A stretch of DNA of 64,000 nucleotides from positions 2,418,001-2,482,000 of the forward strand of contig NZ_CP075896.1 in the NCBI RefSeq assembly GCF_018604545.1. The letters are read 5' to 3'. The translations under genes and the position numbers were made by a program. The notes below the pieces were generated by a model. It was not told the DNA's origin. It saw only the letters and a program-made list of their open reading frames with translations, and did not search any database. This document shows, one piece after another, positions 9,402 to 17,526 of the stretch (positions within the stretch are counted from its first letter, which is position 1; each line of letters opens with the position of its first letter). Origin of the DNA: Streptomyces koelreuteriae. GTDB taxonomy: Bacteria; Actinomycetota; Actinomycetes; Streptomycetales; Streptomycetaceae.

Positions 9402-12188
9402 GTGACCCCCCGCTCCGAGTCCAGCGGTTCGCACCCGAAGAAGACGGCCGGGGAGAAGATCCCCGAGCAGCCGACGGCCGCCCAGCGCAAGAGCGCCGCG
9501 AAGAAGACGGCGGTACCGAAACAGGCGGCGAAGAAGGCCGCCGCCAAGAAGTCGGCCTCGGCGCAGTCACCGGCGAAGACGACGTCTGCGGCGAAGAAGG
9601 CCGTGGCGAAGAAGGCGGATCCCGCGCAGGCGACGGCGGCGAAGTCGACCGCCAAGAAGGTGGCCGCGACGAAGGCGGCCGCCAAGAAGACCCCTGCGAA
9701 GAAGGCCGCCGCGAAGAAGACGGCTGCCCAGAAGACGACGACCGCTAAGGCCGTCGCCAAGAAGGCCACGACCGCGAAGGCCGCGGCCACCCGGACCACG
9801 GCCGCCGGTACCCCTGCCAAGAAGGCCGCGGCGAAGAAGGCCACCGCCAAGAGGGCCACCGCCAAGAGGGCACCTGCCAAGACAGCCACCGCCAAGAAGA
9901 CCCCGGCCAAGACAGCGGGCGCCAAGGCGGCGGGAGCCGGGAAAGCCGCTGCCAAGAAGGCCGCCCCCGCCCAGGTCTTCCCGCCGGAGATGGAGATCGC
10001 CGTCTCGCCCGCCGTCGACGCGGTGGACCGGGAGCGGCTGCTCGGCGGGACGCATCACGACCCGCACTCCGTGCTCGGCGCGCACCCCGTGCCCGGCGGG
10101 GTCGCGTTCCGGGCGTTCCGGCCGTACGCGCTGTCGGTGACCGTCGTCGCCGGGGAACTGCGGGCGGAGCTGCACGACGACGGGCAGGGGTTCTTCTCCG
10201 GGCTGCTGCCGCTGCGGGAGGTGCCGGCGTACCGGCTGCTCGTGGCGTACGAGGGCACGCTCCTGGACACCGAGGACGCCTACCGCTTCCTGCCCACGCT
10301 GGGCGACCTCGATCTGCATCTGATCGGCGAGGGCCGGCACGAGGAGCTGTGGACGGCGCTGGGCGCGCACCCGACGATCCACGAGGGCGTGACCGGCACC
10401 CGGTTCTCGGTGTGGGCGCCGAACGCGCGCGGCGTGCGCGTGGCCGGCACCTTCAACTTCTGGGACGGCACCGGCCACGCCATGCGGTCGCTGGGCTCGT
10501 CGGGCGTGTGGGAGCTGTTCCTGCCGGACATCGGCGAGGGCGAGCTGTACAAGTTCGACATCACCCGCCCCGACGGTTCGAAGACGCTGCGCGCCGACCC
10601 GCTGGCCCGCCGCACGGAGGTGCCGCCCGCGACCTCGTCGGTCATCACGTCCTCGGCGTACGAGTGGGGCGACGCCGAGTGGCTGGCCCGGCGGGCCGAG
10701 GCCCCGGCGCACGAGGCGCCGTTCTCGGTGTACGAGGTGCATCTGGCCTCCTGGCGGCCGGGGCTGACGTACCGGCAGCTCGCCGATCAGCTCCCCGGGT
10801 ATGTGAAGAACCTGGGCTTCACGCACGTCGAGCTGATGCCGGTCGCGGAGCATCCGTTCGGCGGTTCCTGGGGCTACCAGGTCACCGGTTTCTACGCGCC
10901 GACGGCCCGGCTCGGTACGCCGGACGACTTCCGGCACCTGGTCGACTCGCTGCACCGGGCCGGGATCGGCGTCCTCATGGACTGGGTACCGGCCCATTTC
11001 CCGCGCGACGACTGGGCGCTGGCCGAGTTCGACGGGCGGCCCCTGTACGAGCACGAGGATCCGCTACGGGCCGCGCATCCCGACTGGGGCACGCTGGAGT
11101 TCGACTTCGGGCGGCGGGAGGTGCGCAACTTCCTCGTCTCCAACGCCCTGTACTGGTGCGAGGAGTTCCACATCGACGGGCTGCGGGTGGACGCGGTGGC
11201 GTCCATGCTCTACCTCGACTACTCGCGCGAGGCGGGGCAGTGGACGCCCAACGAGCACGGCGGCCGGGAGAACCTGGACGCGGTGGCCTTCCTCCAGGAG
11301 ATGAACGCGACGGTGTACCGCAGGGTGCCCGGCGTGGTCACGATCGCCGAGGAGTCGACCGCCTGGGACGGGGTCACCCGGGCCACGCACCACGAGGGCC
11401 CGAGCGGCTTCGGCGGGCTCGGTTTCGGGCTGAAGTGGAACATGGGCTGGATGCACGACTCGCTCCAGTACATGAGCCATGAACCGGTGCACCGCAAGTA
11501 CCACCACCATGAGATGACGTTCTCGATGGTGTACGCGTACAGCGAGAACTACGTCCTGCCCATCTCCCACGACGAGGTCGTGCACGGCAAGCGGTCCCTG
11601 GTGTCGAAGATGCCCGGCGACTGGTGGCAGCAACGGGCCGGGCACCGGGCCTACCTCGGCTTCATGTGGGCCCACCCGGGCAAGCAACTGCTGTTCATGG
11701 GGCAGGAGTTCGCGCAGGGCGCCGAATGGTCCGAGGCGCACGGCCCGGACTGGTGGCTGCTGGACCCCGGCTACGGGGCCGAGCCCGACCACCGGGGCGT
11801 GCGTGACCTGGTCCGCGACCTCAACACCGTCTACCGGGCCACCCCGGCGCTGTGGCGCCTCGACACCGACCCGGCCGGTTTCGAGTGGATCGTCGGGGAC
11901 GCCGCCGACGACAACGTCCTCGCGTTCCTCAGGCTGGACCCGGAGGGCACCCCGATCCTGGCGGTGTCGAACTTCGCGCCGGTCACCCGCCAGGACTACC
12001 GCCTCGGCGTGCCCGAGGACGTCCCCGCCTGGCACGAGGCCGTCAACACCGACGCCGCCCGCTACGGCGGCAGCGACATCACCAACCCCGACCCGGTCAA
12101 GCCCGAGGCCCAGCCCTGGCACGGCCGCCCGGCCAGCATCCGCCTGACCCTGCCGCCGCTGTCGACGGTGTGGCTGCGCCCGGCGTGA
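9402..12188 (+). CDS. glgB: Glycogen branching enzyme with Lys/Ala-rich histone H1-like tail
   Basis: It makes alpha-1,6 branches in the glucan built by GlgE. The GTG at 9402 follows AGGAGG by eight bases. Of 928 residues, about the first 188 form a very basic Ala/Lys/Thr tail with many short repeats such as [14 protein letters not shown], resembling histone H1 or HU-like tails. A usual GlgB follows: N-terminal beta domains from about 200, a CBM48 region ([20 protein letters not shown]), then the GH13 barrel with Asp597 ([17 protein letters not shown]), Glu650 (TIAEEST) and Asp724 ([10 protein letters not shown]). The enzyme part alone is about 740 residues, the family norm. The tail could bind glucan, phosphate-rich polymer or nucleic acid; this is unproven. 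Confidence 0.96.
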   Translation: MTPRSESSGSHPKKTAGEKIPEQPTAAQRKSAAKKTAVPKQAAKKAAAKKSASAQSPAKTTSAAKKAVAKKADPAQATAAKSTAKKVAATKAAAKKTPAKKAAAKKTAAQKTTTAKAVAKKATTAKAAATRTTAAGTPAKKAAAKKATAKRATAKRAPAKTATAKKTPAKTAGAKAAGAGKAAAKKAAPAQVFPPEMEIAVSPAVDAVDRERLLGGTHHDPHSVLGAHPVPGGVAFRAFRPYALSVTVVAGELRAELHDDGQGFFSGLLPLREVPAYRLLVAYEGTLLDTEDAYRFLPTLGDLDLHLIGEGRHEELWTALGAHPTIHEGVTGTRFSVWAPNARGVRVAGTFNFWDGTGHAMRSLGSSGVWELFLPDIGEGELYKFDITRPDGSKTLRADPLARRTEVPPATSSVITSSAYEWGDAEWLARRAEAPAHEAPFSVYEVHLASWRPGLTYRQLADQLPGYVKNLGFTHVELMPVAEHPFGGSWGYQVTGFYAPTARLGTPDDFRHLVDSLHRAGIGVLMDWVPAHFPRDDWALAEFDGRPLYEHEDPLRAAHPDWGTLEFDFGRREVRNFLVSNALYWCEEFHIDGLRVDAVASMLYLDYSREAGQWTPNEHGGRENLDAVAFLQEMNATVYRRVPGVVTIAEESTAWDGVTRATHHEGPSGFGGLGFGLKWNMGWMHDSLQYMSHEPVHRKYHHHEMTFSMVYAYSENYVLPISHDEVVHGKRSLVSKMPGDWWQQRAGHRAYLGFMWAHPGKQLLFMGQEFAQGAEWSEAHGPDWWLLDPGYGAEPDHRGVRDLVRDLNTVYRATPALWRLDTDPAGFEWIVGDAADDNVLAFLRLDPEGTPILAVSNFAPVTRQDYRLGVPEDVPAWHEAVNTDAARYGGSDITNPDPVKPEAQPWHGRPASIRLTLPPLSTVWLRPA
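9438..9966 (+). repeat. Degenerate GCCAAGAAG-type repeats encoding the GlgB tail
   Basis: About 530 bases of degenerate repeats built on GCC(G)-AAG-AAG codons encode the basic tail. They are short, imperfect and in frame, so they vary the tail length without breaking the gene. The composition differs clearly from the rest of the gene. Confidence 0.8.
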
Positions 12189-12213
12189 AACGACAGGCCT
12201 CCGGCGACCTGTG

Positions 12214-12248
12214 ACACCTCTGTGACGGGAGGTGTGGCTTCCGCCACA
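12214..12248 (+). terminator. Hairpins after glgB
   Basis: Two overlapping hairpins follow the glgB stop: ACACCTC/GAGGTGT (12214-12220 with 12229-12235) and TGTGGC/GCCACA around the tetraloop TTCC (12233-12248). They cannot form together. They probably end the glgE-glgB transcript. Confidence 0.5.
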
Positions 12249-12340
12249 GCCCGTCCCGTCGGGCCCTGGTGGGGTGGCGGCATGCGCCGTGCCACCCCAC
12301 CGGGCCGTGGGGGTCCGCCCGCGCGGGATGGGGTCACGGC

Positions 12341-12811
12341 GTGCTGATCGGTCTGGGCATCTCCGTCATCTGTGCCCTCGGCGCGCTGGTCGCGGCCGCG
12401 GGAGTCGTCGCCATGGCGTTTCCCGGCCGCCCCGAACCCTGGCTGCCACTGCTGCTGCGCCGGGCGGCGGCGATGTTCGCCTGGGCGGCCGTGTCCGTCT
12501 ACTCCCTGGGGCTCTTCGCCGTGCTGGACTCGGAGTGGGAGTTCGGCGAAGGCGCCTCCTCGGTCCCGGCCCGAGCCTGCCTCGACGACTTCGACCGGGA
12601 CACGACCGCGGGCCTGTCCCACCACCGCTCCTCGTACCTGCCGTTGCGCTTCGACTGCGTACGCGAGGACGGCACCGTCTACAGCGCCGACTCCTCCTAC
12701 CTGTGGATGAACTGGGCGAGCATGTCCTGCGCCCTGTCCGCCGCCGGGCTCGGCATCAGCGCGGGCTACGCGACGGAGTTCCGCGCCCGGAGGGCACCGG
12801 CGGGGGCATGA
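12341..12811 (+). CDS. Small membrane protein of unknown function
   Basis: I do not recognise a family. The protein of 156 residues (from the GTG at 12341) has three hydrophobic segments: [24 protein letters not shown] near the start, AAAMFAWAAVSVYSLGLFAVL and WASMSCALSAAGLGISAGY near the end. Between the second and third is a polar, probably extracytoplasmic loop with Cys residues (ACLDDF, FDCVREDG). The frame remains open upstream to 12269, but that part is Pro/Arg-rich and has no ribosome site. The start is uncertain. The stop lies inside the left arm of the hairpin shared with the convergent helicase gene. Confidence 0.6.
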   Translation: MLIGLGISVICALGALVAAAGVVAMAFPGRPEPWLPLLLRRAAAMFAWAAVSVYSLGLFAVLDSEWEFGEGASSVPARACLDDFDRDTTAGLSHHRSSYLPLRFDCVREDGTVYSADSSYLWMNWASMSCALSAAGLGISAGYATEFRARRAPAGA

Positions 12812-12840
12812 CTCCCGGGCGTCGGAGAGCCCCCGCCGGT
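12796..12840. terminator. Bidirectional terminator between convergent genes
   Basis: Perfect 12-base arms (ACCGGCGGGGGC, 12796-12807, and 12829-12840) flank 21 bases that contain the stop of the plus-strand membrane protein. It ends five bases before the helicase stop and probably serves both genes. Confidence 0.7.
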
Positions 12841-12844
12841 CGGG

Positions 12845-15106
12845 CTATCCGAAGTGTTCGGCCAGCGCCTTCGGCAGTTCCCCGGTGTGCAGCACGCCGA
12901 GCCGTTGGGTGGCCCGGGTCAGGGCCACGTACAGGTCGCTGGTGCCGTAGCGGCCGGGCTCGACGACCAGGACGGAGTCGAACTCCAGGCCCTTGGCCTG
13001 GCGCGGGTCGAGGAGGACGACCGTGTGGGTGAGGTCGGGTTCGGCGCCGGCCGTCACGCCGTCCAGCCGGGCCGCGAGGCCGCGGTGGAGGTCGCGCGGG
13101 GCGATCACCGCGAGCCGCCCCTCGTCCGGGGTGAGTTCCCCGACCGCCTTGGCGACGGCGCCCGGGAGGTCGTCGGTGGCCCGTGCCCACGGCCGTACGC
13201 CCGTGGAGCGGACCGAGCTGGGCGGCTCGAAGTCCGGGTGCTCGGCGCGGACCACGGCCGCCGCGGCGTCCATGATCTCGGCCGGGGTGCGGTAGTTGAC
13301 GCCCAGCCGGGTGTGCTCCCAGCGGTCCTCGACGTACGGGTCGAGGATGCCCGCCCAGGAGCCGACACCGGCCGCCTCCGCCGTCTGCGCGGGGTCGCCG
13401 ACCAGGGTCATCGAGCGGGTCGGGCTGCGGCGCATCAGCAGCCGCCAGGCCATCGGCGACAGCTCCTGCGCCTCGTCGACGATGATGTGCCCGAACGCCC
13501 AGGTGCGGTCGGCCGCCGCGCGCTCGGCGGCGCTGCGGTGGTCGTCCTCCTCGTGCCGCTCGGCGAACCGCTCGGCGTCGATGACGTCGTGCGCGGACAG
13601 CACCTCGCTGCCGTCGGGGTCGCCGTCCTCCTTGTCCTCGAACTCGTAGGTCCGGGAGGCGTACGACACCTCCAGCACGCCCTGCGCGTAGGCGATCTGC
13701 TCCTCCCGCTCACGCGCGGCGCGCTCCCGGGCCAGCCGGTCGTCGTCGCCGAGGAGTTCGGCGGCCTCGTCGAGCAGCGGCACGTCCGCGACGCTCCAGC
13801 GCCGGGTCACCGGGCGGCGTACGGCCTCGGCGTCCTCGGCGGGCAGGAACTCCTCGGGCGCGGCGAGGAAGTCGGCGACGAGCCGCTCGGGGGTGAGCAC
13901 CGGCCAGAGCTGGTCGATGGCGGACCAGACGTCGGGGTTGTCGGCGATGTCGTCGCGGATCTGGGTGATGTCGCTGGGGTCGAGCAGGCTGGACCCGTCG
14001 AAGGGGTCGGTGCCGATCCGTTCGGCGTACAGGTCCGTGAGCGCGTTGAGGATGTGGCCCTCGAAGTGCTCGCGGGCCGCGTTGTGCGGCAGCTTGGCGG
14101 CGCGGGTGCGTTCGCGGGCGACGTTCACCAGGCCGTCGTCGAGCATGAGGATCTCGCGGTCGTGCTCGATGGCGATGACCGGGTCGGGCAGCGCCTGCCG
14201 GCTGTGGACGACCTCGGCGAGGACGTCGGCCATGTCCGCCCGGCCCTTGACGGCGGCGGCCTCGGGCGTGTCGGTCGCGGTCGCCTTCACGCCGGGGAAC
14301 AGCTCGCCGACGGTCGCGAGGAGCACGCCCGTCTCGCCGAGGGAGGGCAGCACCTCGCCGATGTAGCCGAGGAACGCCGGGTTGGGCCCGACGATGAGTA
14401 CGGCCCGCTTGGCGAGCAGCTCGCGGTGCTCGTACAGCAGATAGGCGGCGCGGTGCAGGGCGACGGCCGTCTTGCCGGTGCCCGGACCGCCCTCCACCAC
14501 CATGACGCCGCGGTGCGGGGCGCGGATGATGCGGTCCTGGTCGGCCTGGATGGTCTGCACGATGTCGCTCATGCGGCCGGTGCGGGCCGAGTTGAGCGCG
14601 GAGAGCAGCACGGCGTCACCCGTCGGGTCCTCGTGGCCGGTGCGGGTCTCGTCGCCGAGGTCCAGGATCTCGTCGTGCAGATGCGTGACCTGCCGGCCGT
14701 CGGTCGCGATGTGCCGCCGACGCCTGAGGTCCATCGGGGTGTGGCCGGTGGCCAGGTAGAAGGGGCGGGCGACATCGGCACGCCAGTCGATCAGGACGGG
14801 GGTGCGCTCGGCGTCGTCGGTGCGCAGCCCGATCCTGCCGATGTGGTGGGTGACACCCGAGGTGAGGTCGATCCGGCCGAAGCACAGAGAGCCGTCCACC
14901 GCGTTCAGCGCGGCGAGCAGCCCGGAGCGCTCGGCGACGAGGATGTCCCGCTCGAGTCTGGCCTGCATGGGCGTGTTGCCCTGCGCGAGCGCGTCCGTGA
15001 CGGAGGTCTCGGCGTCGCCGCGCAGCGCGTCCACGCGCGCGTACAACCCGTCGATGAATTCCTGTTCCTGTCGCAATTCATCGTCCGGAAATTCGGTGTT
15101 TGACAA
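12845..15106 (-). CDS. HelD/HelR-type RNA polymerase-associated UvrD-like helicase
   Basis: A superfamily 1 ATPase of 753 residues. The N-terminal helical arm (about 1-70, LRQEQEFIDGLYARVDALR...) is the part that in HelD enters RNA polymerase. The Walker A GGPGTGKT is at 206-213, the Walker B-like motif is VDEAQELSPMAWR, and motif III is LVGDPAQT. C-terminal motifs are DPRQAKGLEFDSVLVVEP and YVALTRATQRL. The family removes RNA polymerase from DNA; a Streptomyces subclass (HelR) gives rifamycin tolerance. The start is TTG at 15106 with GGGAGCGG upstream. A perfect terminator separates it from the thioredoxin gene, and a spaced inverted repeat lies in its promoter region. Which subclass it belongs to is not settled here. 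Confidence 0.85.
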   Translation of the reverse strand: MSNTEFPDDELRQEQEFIDGLYARVDALRGDAETSVTDALAQGNTPMQARLERDILVAERSGLLAALNAVDGSLCFGRIDLTSGVTHHIGRIGLRTDDAERTPVLIDWRADVARPFYLATGHTPMDLRRRRHIATDGRQVTHLHDEILDLGDETRTGHEDPTGDAVLLSALNSARTGRMSDIVQTIQADQDRIIRAPHRGVMVVEGGPGTGKTAVALHRAAYLLYEHRELLAKRAVLIVGPNPAFLGYIGEVLPSLGETGVLLATVGELFPGVKATATDTPEAAAVKGRADMADVLAEVVHSRQALPDPVIAIEHDREILMLDDGLVNVARERTRAAKLPHNAAREHFEGHILNALTDLYAERIGTDPFDGSSLLDPSDITQIRDDIADNPDVWSAIDQLWPVLTPERLVADFLAAPEEFLPAEDAEAVRRPVTRRWSVADVPLLDEAAELLGDDDRLARERAAREREEQIAYAQGVLEVSYASRTYEFEDKEDGDPDGSEVLSAHDVIDAERFAERHEEDDHRSAAERAAADRTWAFGHIIVDEAQELSPMAWRLLMRRSPTRSMTLVGDPAQTAEAAGVGSWAGILDPYVEDRWEHTRLGVNYRTPAEIMDAAAAVVRAEHPDFEPPSSVRSTGVRPWARATDDLPGAVAKAVGELTPDEGRLAVIAPRDLHRGLAARLDGVTAGAEPDLTHTVVLLDPRQAKGLEFDSVLVVEPGRYGTSDLYVALTRATQRLGVLHTGELPKALAEHFG

Positions 15107-15146
15107 TTCCGCTCCCGCCCGGATATACTGTGCTCACTGAACTTCG

Positions 15147-15173
15147 CGTGACTTCTTTCGGGTTGAAGTCACG
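15147..15173 (-). promoter_or_regulatory. Inverted repeat upstream of the helicase gene
   Basis: CGTGACTTC (15147-15155) and GAAGTCACG (15165-15173) are perfect 9-base arms with a 9-base gap, about 40 bases before the TTG start. A TATATCC stretch lies between the repeat and the start on the minus strand. It looks like a dimeric repressor or activator site over the promoter. Confidence 0.5.
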
Positions 15174-15191
15174 AACAAACAAATATACGCA

Positions 15192-15229
15192 AGGAAATCC
15201 CCCGAGCGCAATTGCTCGGGGGATTTCCT
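15192..15229 (-). terminator. Strong terminator after the thioredoxin gene
   Basis: A perfect 16-base stem (AGGAAATCCCCCGAGC, 15192-15207, with 15214-15229) with loop GCAATT. It follows the thioredoxin stop at 15248 and isolates the helicase promoter. Confidence 0.88.
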
Positions 15230-15247
15230 GTTGTCCGGGCGGGTTGC

Positions 15248-15616
15248 CTAGAGCACGTCGGCCAGCTCCTCCAGCAGCCGCCGCTTGGCCCGCGCCCCCA
15301 CCATCGACTTCACGGGCTCGCCGCCCCGGAACACCATGAAGGTCGGCATCGACAGCACCTTGTAGGCGTTGGTCGTCTCCGGGTTGGCGTCCACGTCCAG
15401 TTGCACCACCTTCAGCCGGTCGCCCTCCTCGAAGGCGAGGGCCTTCAGCACCGGGGCCATCTGCCGGCACGGCGGGCACCAGTCGGCGGTGAACTCCACG
15501 AGCACCGGCAGATCGGCGCCGATCACCTCGGCCTCGAAATCCGCGTCCGTCACGTCTGTCACGCCGGTCGCATCACTTACGCCGCTCACGCCGGTCACAT
15601 CGCTCACGTCGGTCAC
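15248..15616 (-). CDS. Thioredoxin with WCPPC active site
   Basis: A 122-residue thioredoxin-fold protein that should reduce disulfides in the cytosol. The active site is WCPPC (in VEFTADWCPPCRQMAP) and the cis-Pro is in MPTFMVFRGG. The GTG at 15616 has GGGAGGGG seven bases upstream and overlaps the merR stop as GTGA, so the two genes are translationally coupled. The first 25 residues are a low-complexity run of VTDVS/VTGVS units made by degenerate 12-18-base repeats. WCPPC instead of WCGPC is known in thioredoxin variants and suggests a different redox potential. Regulation by the coupled MerR protein is likely. Confidence 0.88.
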   Translation of the reverse strand: MTDVSDVTGVSGVSDATGVTDVTDADFEAEVIGADLPVLVEFTADWCPPCRQMAPVLKALAFEEGDRLKVVQLDVDANPETTNAYKVLSMPTFMVFRGGEPVKSMVGARAKRRLLEELADVL

Positions 15617-16026
15617 CAGGGGTCCCCTCCCAGCTCGCACTGCGGCTCCGGACCGCCCGGAGCCTCCGCCTCGGCGGCCAGCTCGGCCCGCGCCAGCTGC
15701 CGCGCGACCGTGTCCCGGACGGTGGTCAGCTCACCGATCAGGGAGTCCAGCTCGCCCAGCTTGCGCCGGTAGACCGCGAGCGACGCCGGGCACGAGTCGC
15801 CCTCGGGGTGCCCGGCCCGCAGACACTCCACGAAGGGCCGCGTCTCCTCCAGGTCGAACCCGAAGTCCTGGAGCGTGCGGATCTGCCGGAGCAGCCGCAG
15901 ATCGCTCTCGTCGTAGCTCCGGTATCCGTTGCCCGTACGCCGCGCGGGCAGCAGCCCCCGCGATTCGTAGTACCGCAGCGTCCGCGTCGTGGTCCCGGCC
16001 CGTGCGGCCAGCTCGCCGATTCGCAT
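15613..16026 (-). CDS. MerR-family transcriptional regulator
   Basis: A 137-residue MerR protein. The HTH begins at the start codon (MRIGELAARAGTTTRTLRYYESRGLLPARR), followed by the wing NGYRSYDESDLRLL and a dimerisation helix. The effector end contains three or four Cys-region residues (FVECLRAGHPEGDSCPAS and a final ECLGG-like PQCELGGDPW), as in metal- or redox-sensing members, but I cannot name the ligand. It starts at the ATG 16026. A 20-base dyad typical of MerR operators lies 16 bases upstream. It shares a GTGA overlap with the thioredoxin gene, which supports a thiol or metal stress role. Confidence 0.88.
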   Translation of the reverse strand: MRIGELAARAGTTTRTLRYYESRGLLPARRTGNGYRSYDESDLRLLRQIRTLQDFGFDLEETRPFVECLRAGHPEGDSCPASLAVYRRKLGELDSLIGELTTVRDTVARQLARAELAAEAEAPGGPEPQCELGGDPW

Positions 16027-16041
16027 GCGTACGAACGTATT

Positions 16042-16061
16042 CCTTGACGCCCGCGTCAAGG
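16042..16061 (-). promoter_or_regulatory. MerR operator dyad with embedded -35-like TTGACG
   Basis: CCTTGACGC and GCGTCAAGG form 9-base arms with a 2-base gap. The minus-strand copy contains TTGACG, as expected for MerR-type promoters where the dyad sits between or over the promoter elements. It covers the last codons and stop of the upstream Lrp-family gene. Confidence 0.7.
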
Positions 16062-16565
16062 CAACAGCGGTTTCCGCTCCACCGGGGAGGTCAGCACGAT
16101 CGACGTCGTCGTGCGCCCCAGCGCGGAGACGCCCTCCAGGACCTCCTCCAGGTGGACGGTGTCGCGGACGGCGACCTTGAGGATCCAGCAGTCCTCGCCG
16201 ACCACGTGGTGCACTTCGGTGATCTCGGGCCGCTCGATCAGCTCCAGGGTCCTCGGGTGCTTGAGGTTGTAGCCGCCGTGCGGGTTGACGCGGATGAACG
16301 CCTGGATGCCGTAGCCGAGGCGGGCCGGGACGACCTGGGCGCCGTAGCCGCTGATCACGCCCGCGGCCTCCAGTCGCCGTACCCGTTCGGTGACCGCCGC
16401 CGGGCTGAGCCGGACCCGGCGGCCCAGCTCGCTGAGCTTGATCCGGCCGTCGGTCTGGAGCAGGTGGAGGATCTGCCGGTCCAGCGCGTCGAAGGCCACC
16501 GAGGTTTCGTCGGCGGCGGGGCGCAGATGCCGTGGTTCTTTCGGCGTGGTCGCCTGAACTCCCAT
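16056..16565 (-). CDS. Lrp/AsnC-family regulator
   Basis: A 169-residue protein with an AsnC-type HTH at about 22-80 (FDALDRQILHLLQTDGRIKLSELGRRVRLSPAAVTERVRRLEAAGVISGY) and the C-terminal ligand-binding fold (AFIRVNPHGGYN...HHVVGEDCWILKVAVRD). The ATG at 16565 has a purine-rich GAAGGGGGAACC before it. Such regulators sense amino acids and form octamers. Only about 40 bases separate it from the divergent epimerase-like gene, so it may control that gene and itself. Its 3' end overlaps the operator of merR. Confidence 0.9.
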   Translation of the reverse strand: MGVQATTPKEPRHLRPAADETSVAFDALDRQILHLLQTDGRIKLSELGRRVRLSPAAVTERVRRLEAAGVISGYGAQVVPARLGYGIQAFIRVNPHGGYNLKHPRTLELIERPEITEVHHVVGEDCWILKVAVRDTVHLEEVLEGVSALGRTTTSIVLTSPVERKPLLP

Positions 16566-16604
16566 GGTTCCCCCTTCAGTACGCGGATGTACGCCAGGAG
16601 AATT

Positions 16605-17525
16605 ATGGCCATGGAAAACGCCCGGAACGTACTGGTCATCGGTGGAAACCGCTACTTCGGCAAGCGCCTGATCGCACGGCTGCGGGACGAAGGGCACCGG
16701 GTCAGCGTGCTGAACCGGGGGTCCTCCCCGCCGCCGGACGGGGTGGAGCATCTCGTCGCCGACCGGGACGACGAGCACTCGCTGACCGGGGCGCTCGGCT
16801 CGCGCGTCTTCGACGTCGTCGTCGACCAGGTCTGCTACACCCCGCGCCAGGCGGCACTCGCCCGCCGCGTCTTCTCCGGCCGTACTCGCCGCTACGTCAT
16901 GACCTCGACCGTCGAGGTGTACGAGTACGAGGACTCCCCGGCCCTCGTGCGCGAGGAGGCCGTCGACCCGGCCAAGGTCACCGTCGATCTCGAACTGCCC
17001 TGGGACGACCCGGTGTTCCTGGAGTCGCACTACGGGGAGGGCAAGCGGCAGGCCGAGGCGGTCCTCGCGGCCGACGGCCCCGCGCTGCCGTACACGGCGG
17101 TGCGGGTGGCCCATGTGCTGGGCGGGGACGACGACTTCACCGGACGGCTGGCCCACTACGCGGAGCGGATACGCACCGGCGAGCCGATCGCCGTGCCGGT
17201 GGCGAACCGGCCCGCCACCTACATCCACGTCGAGGAGATCGCCCGCTTCCTGGCCTGGGCAACGGGTGAGACATTCACCGGGCCGGTGAACGCCGCCTCC
17301 CACGGGACGCTGAGCACCGAGGAGTTGTGCGAGGCGGTGGCCGCGCACGTCCCGGGCGGGCGGGCCGTGTTCCGGCCGGTGGACGTCGGCGAGGTCTCCC
17401 CGTTCTCCTTCCGCCGCTCCTACGGCATGGACAACACCCGGGCCGGCCGGCTCGGGTTCGCCTTCGCCGACGCCCGGCAGTGGCTGCCGCGTGCCGTCGC
17501 CGAGACGCTCGGAAAGGGCGACTGA
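16605..17525 (+). CDS. NAD-dependent epimerase/dehydratase-like protein
   Basis: An extended SDR-like protein of 306 residues. The Rossmann motif is VIGGNRYFGKRL near the start, followed by a CSP41/isoflavone-reductase-like body (MTSTVEVYEYED, then HYGEGKRQAEAVL). The canonical YxxxK is altered to HYGEGKRQ, so catalysis may differ or be lost. AGGAG ends at 16600; the ATG at 16605 is four bases away and the ATG at 16611 ten bases away, so either may be used. Substrate unknown. It is followed after one base by an aldo/keto reductase and is probably co-transcribed with it. Confidence 0.8.
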   Translation: MAMENARNVLVIGGNRYFGKRLIARLRDEGHRVSVLNRGSSPPPDGVEHLVADRDDEHSLTGALGSRVFDVVVDQVCYTPRQAALARRVFSGRTRRYVMTSTVEVYEYEDSPALVREEAVDPAKVTVDLELPWDDPVFLESHYGEGKRQAEAVLAADGPALPYTAVRVAHVLGGDDDFTGRLAHYAERIRTGEPIAVPVANRPATYIHVEEIARFLAWATGETFTGPVNAASHGTLSTEELCEAVAAHVPGGRAVFRPVDVGEVSPFSFRRSYGMDNTRAGRLGFAFADARQWLPRAVAETLGKGD

Positions 17526-17526
17526 C

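Noticed and set aside
9438..9966. CRISPR-like or tandem repeat array
   Set aside because: The repeats are short, irregular, in frame and encode the Lys/Ala tail of GlgB.
15107..15191. Rifamycin-associated element of HelR genes
   Set aside because: I looked for the GGGGCTTGC-type palindrome on both strands and saw none; only an unrelated inverted repeat is present.
15369..16604. 412-codon N-terminal extension of the epimerase-like gene
   Set aside because: It would run antisense through thioredoxin, merR and lrp; the AGGAG site near 16600 marks the start.
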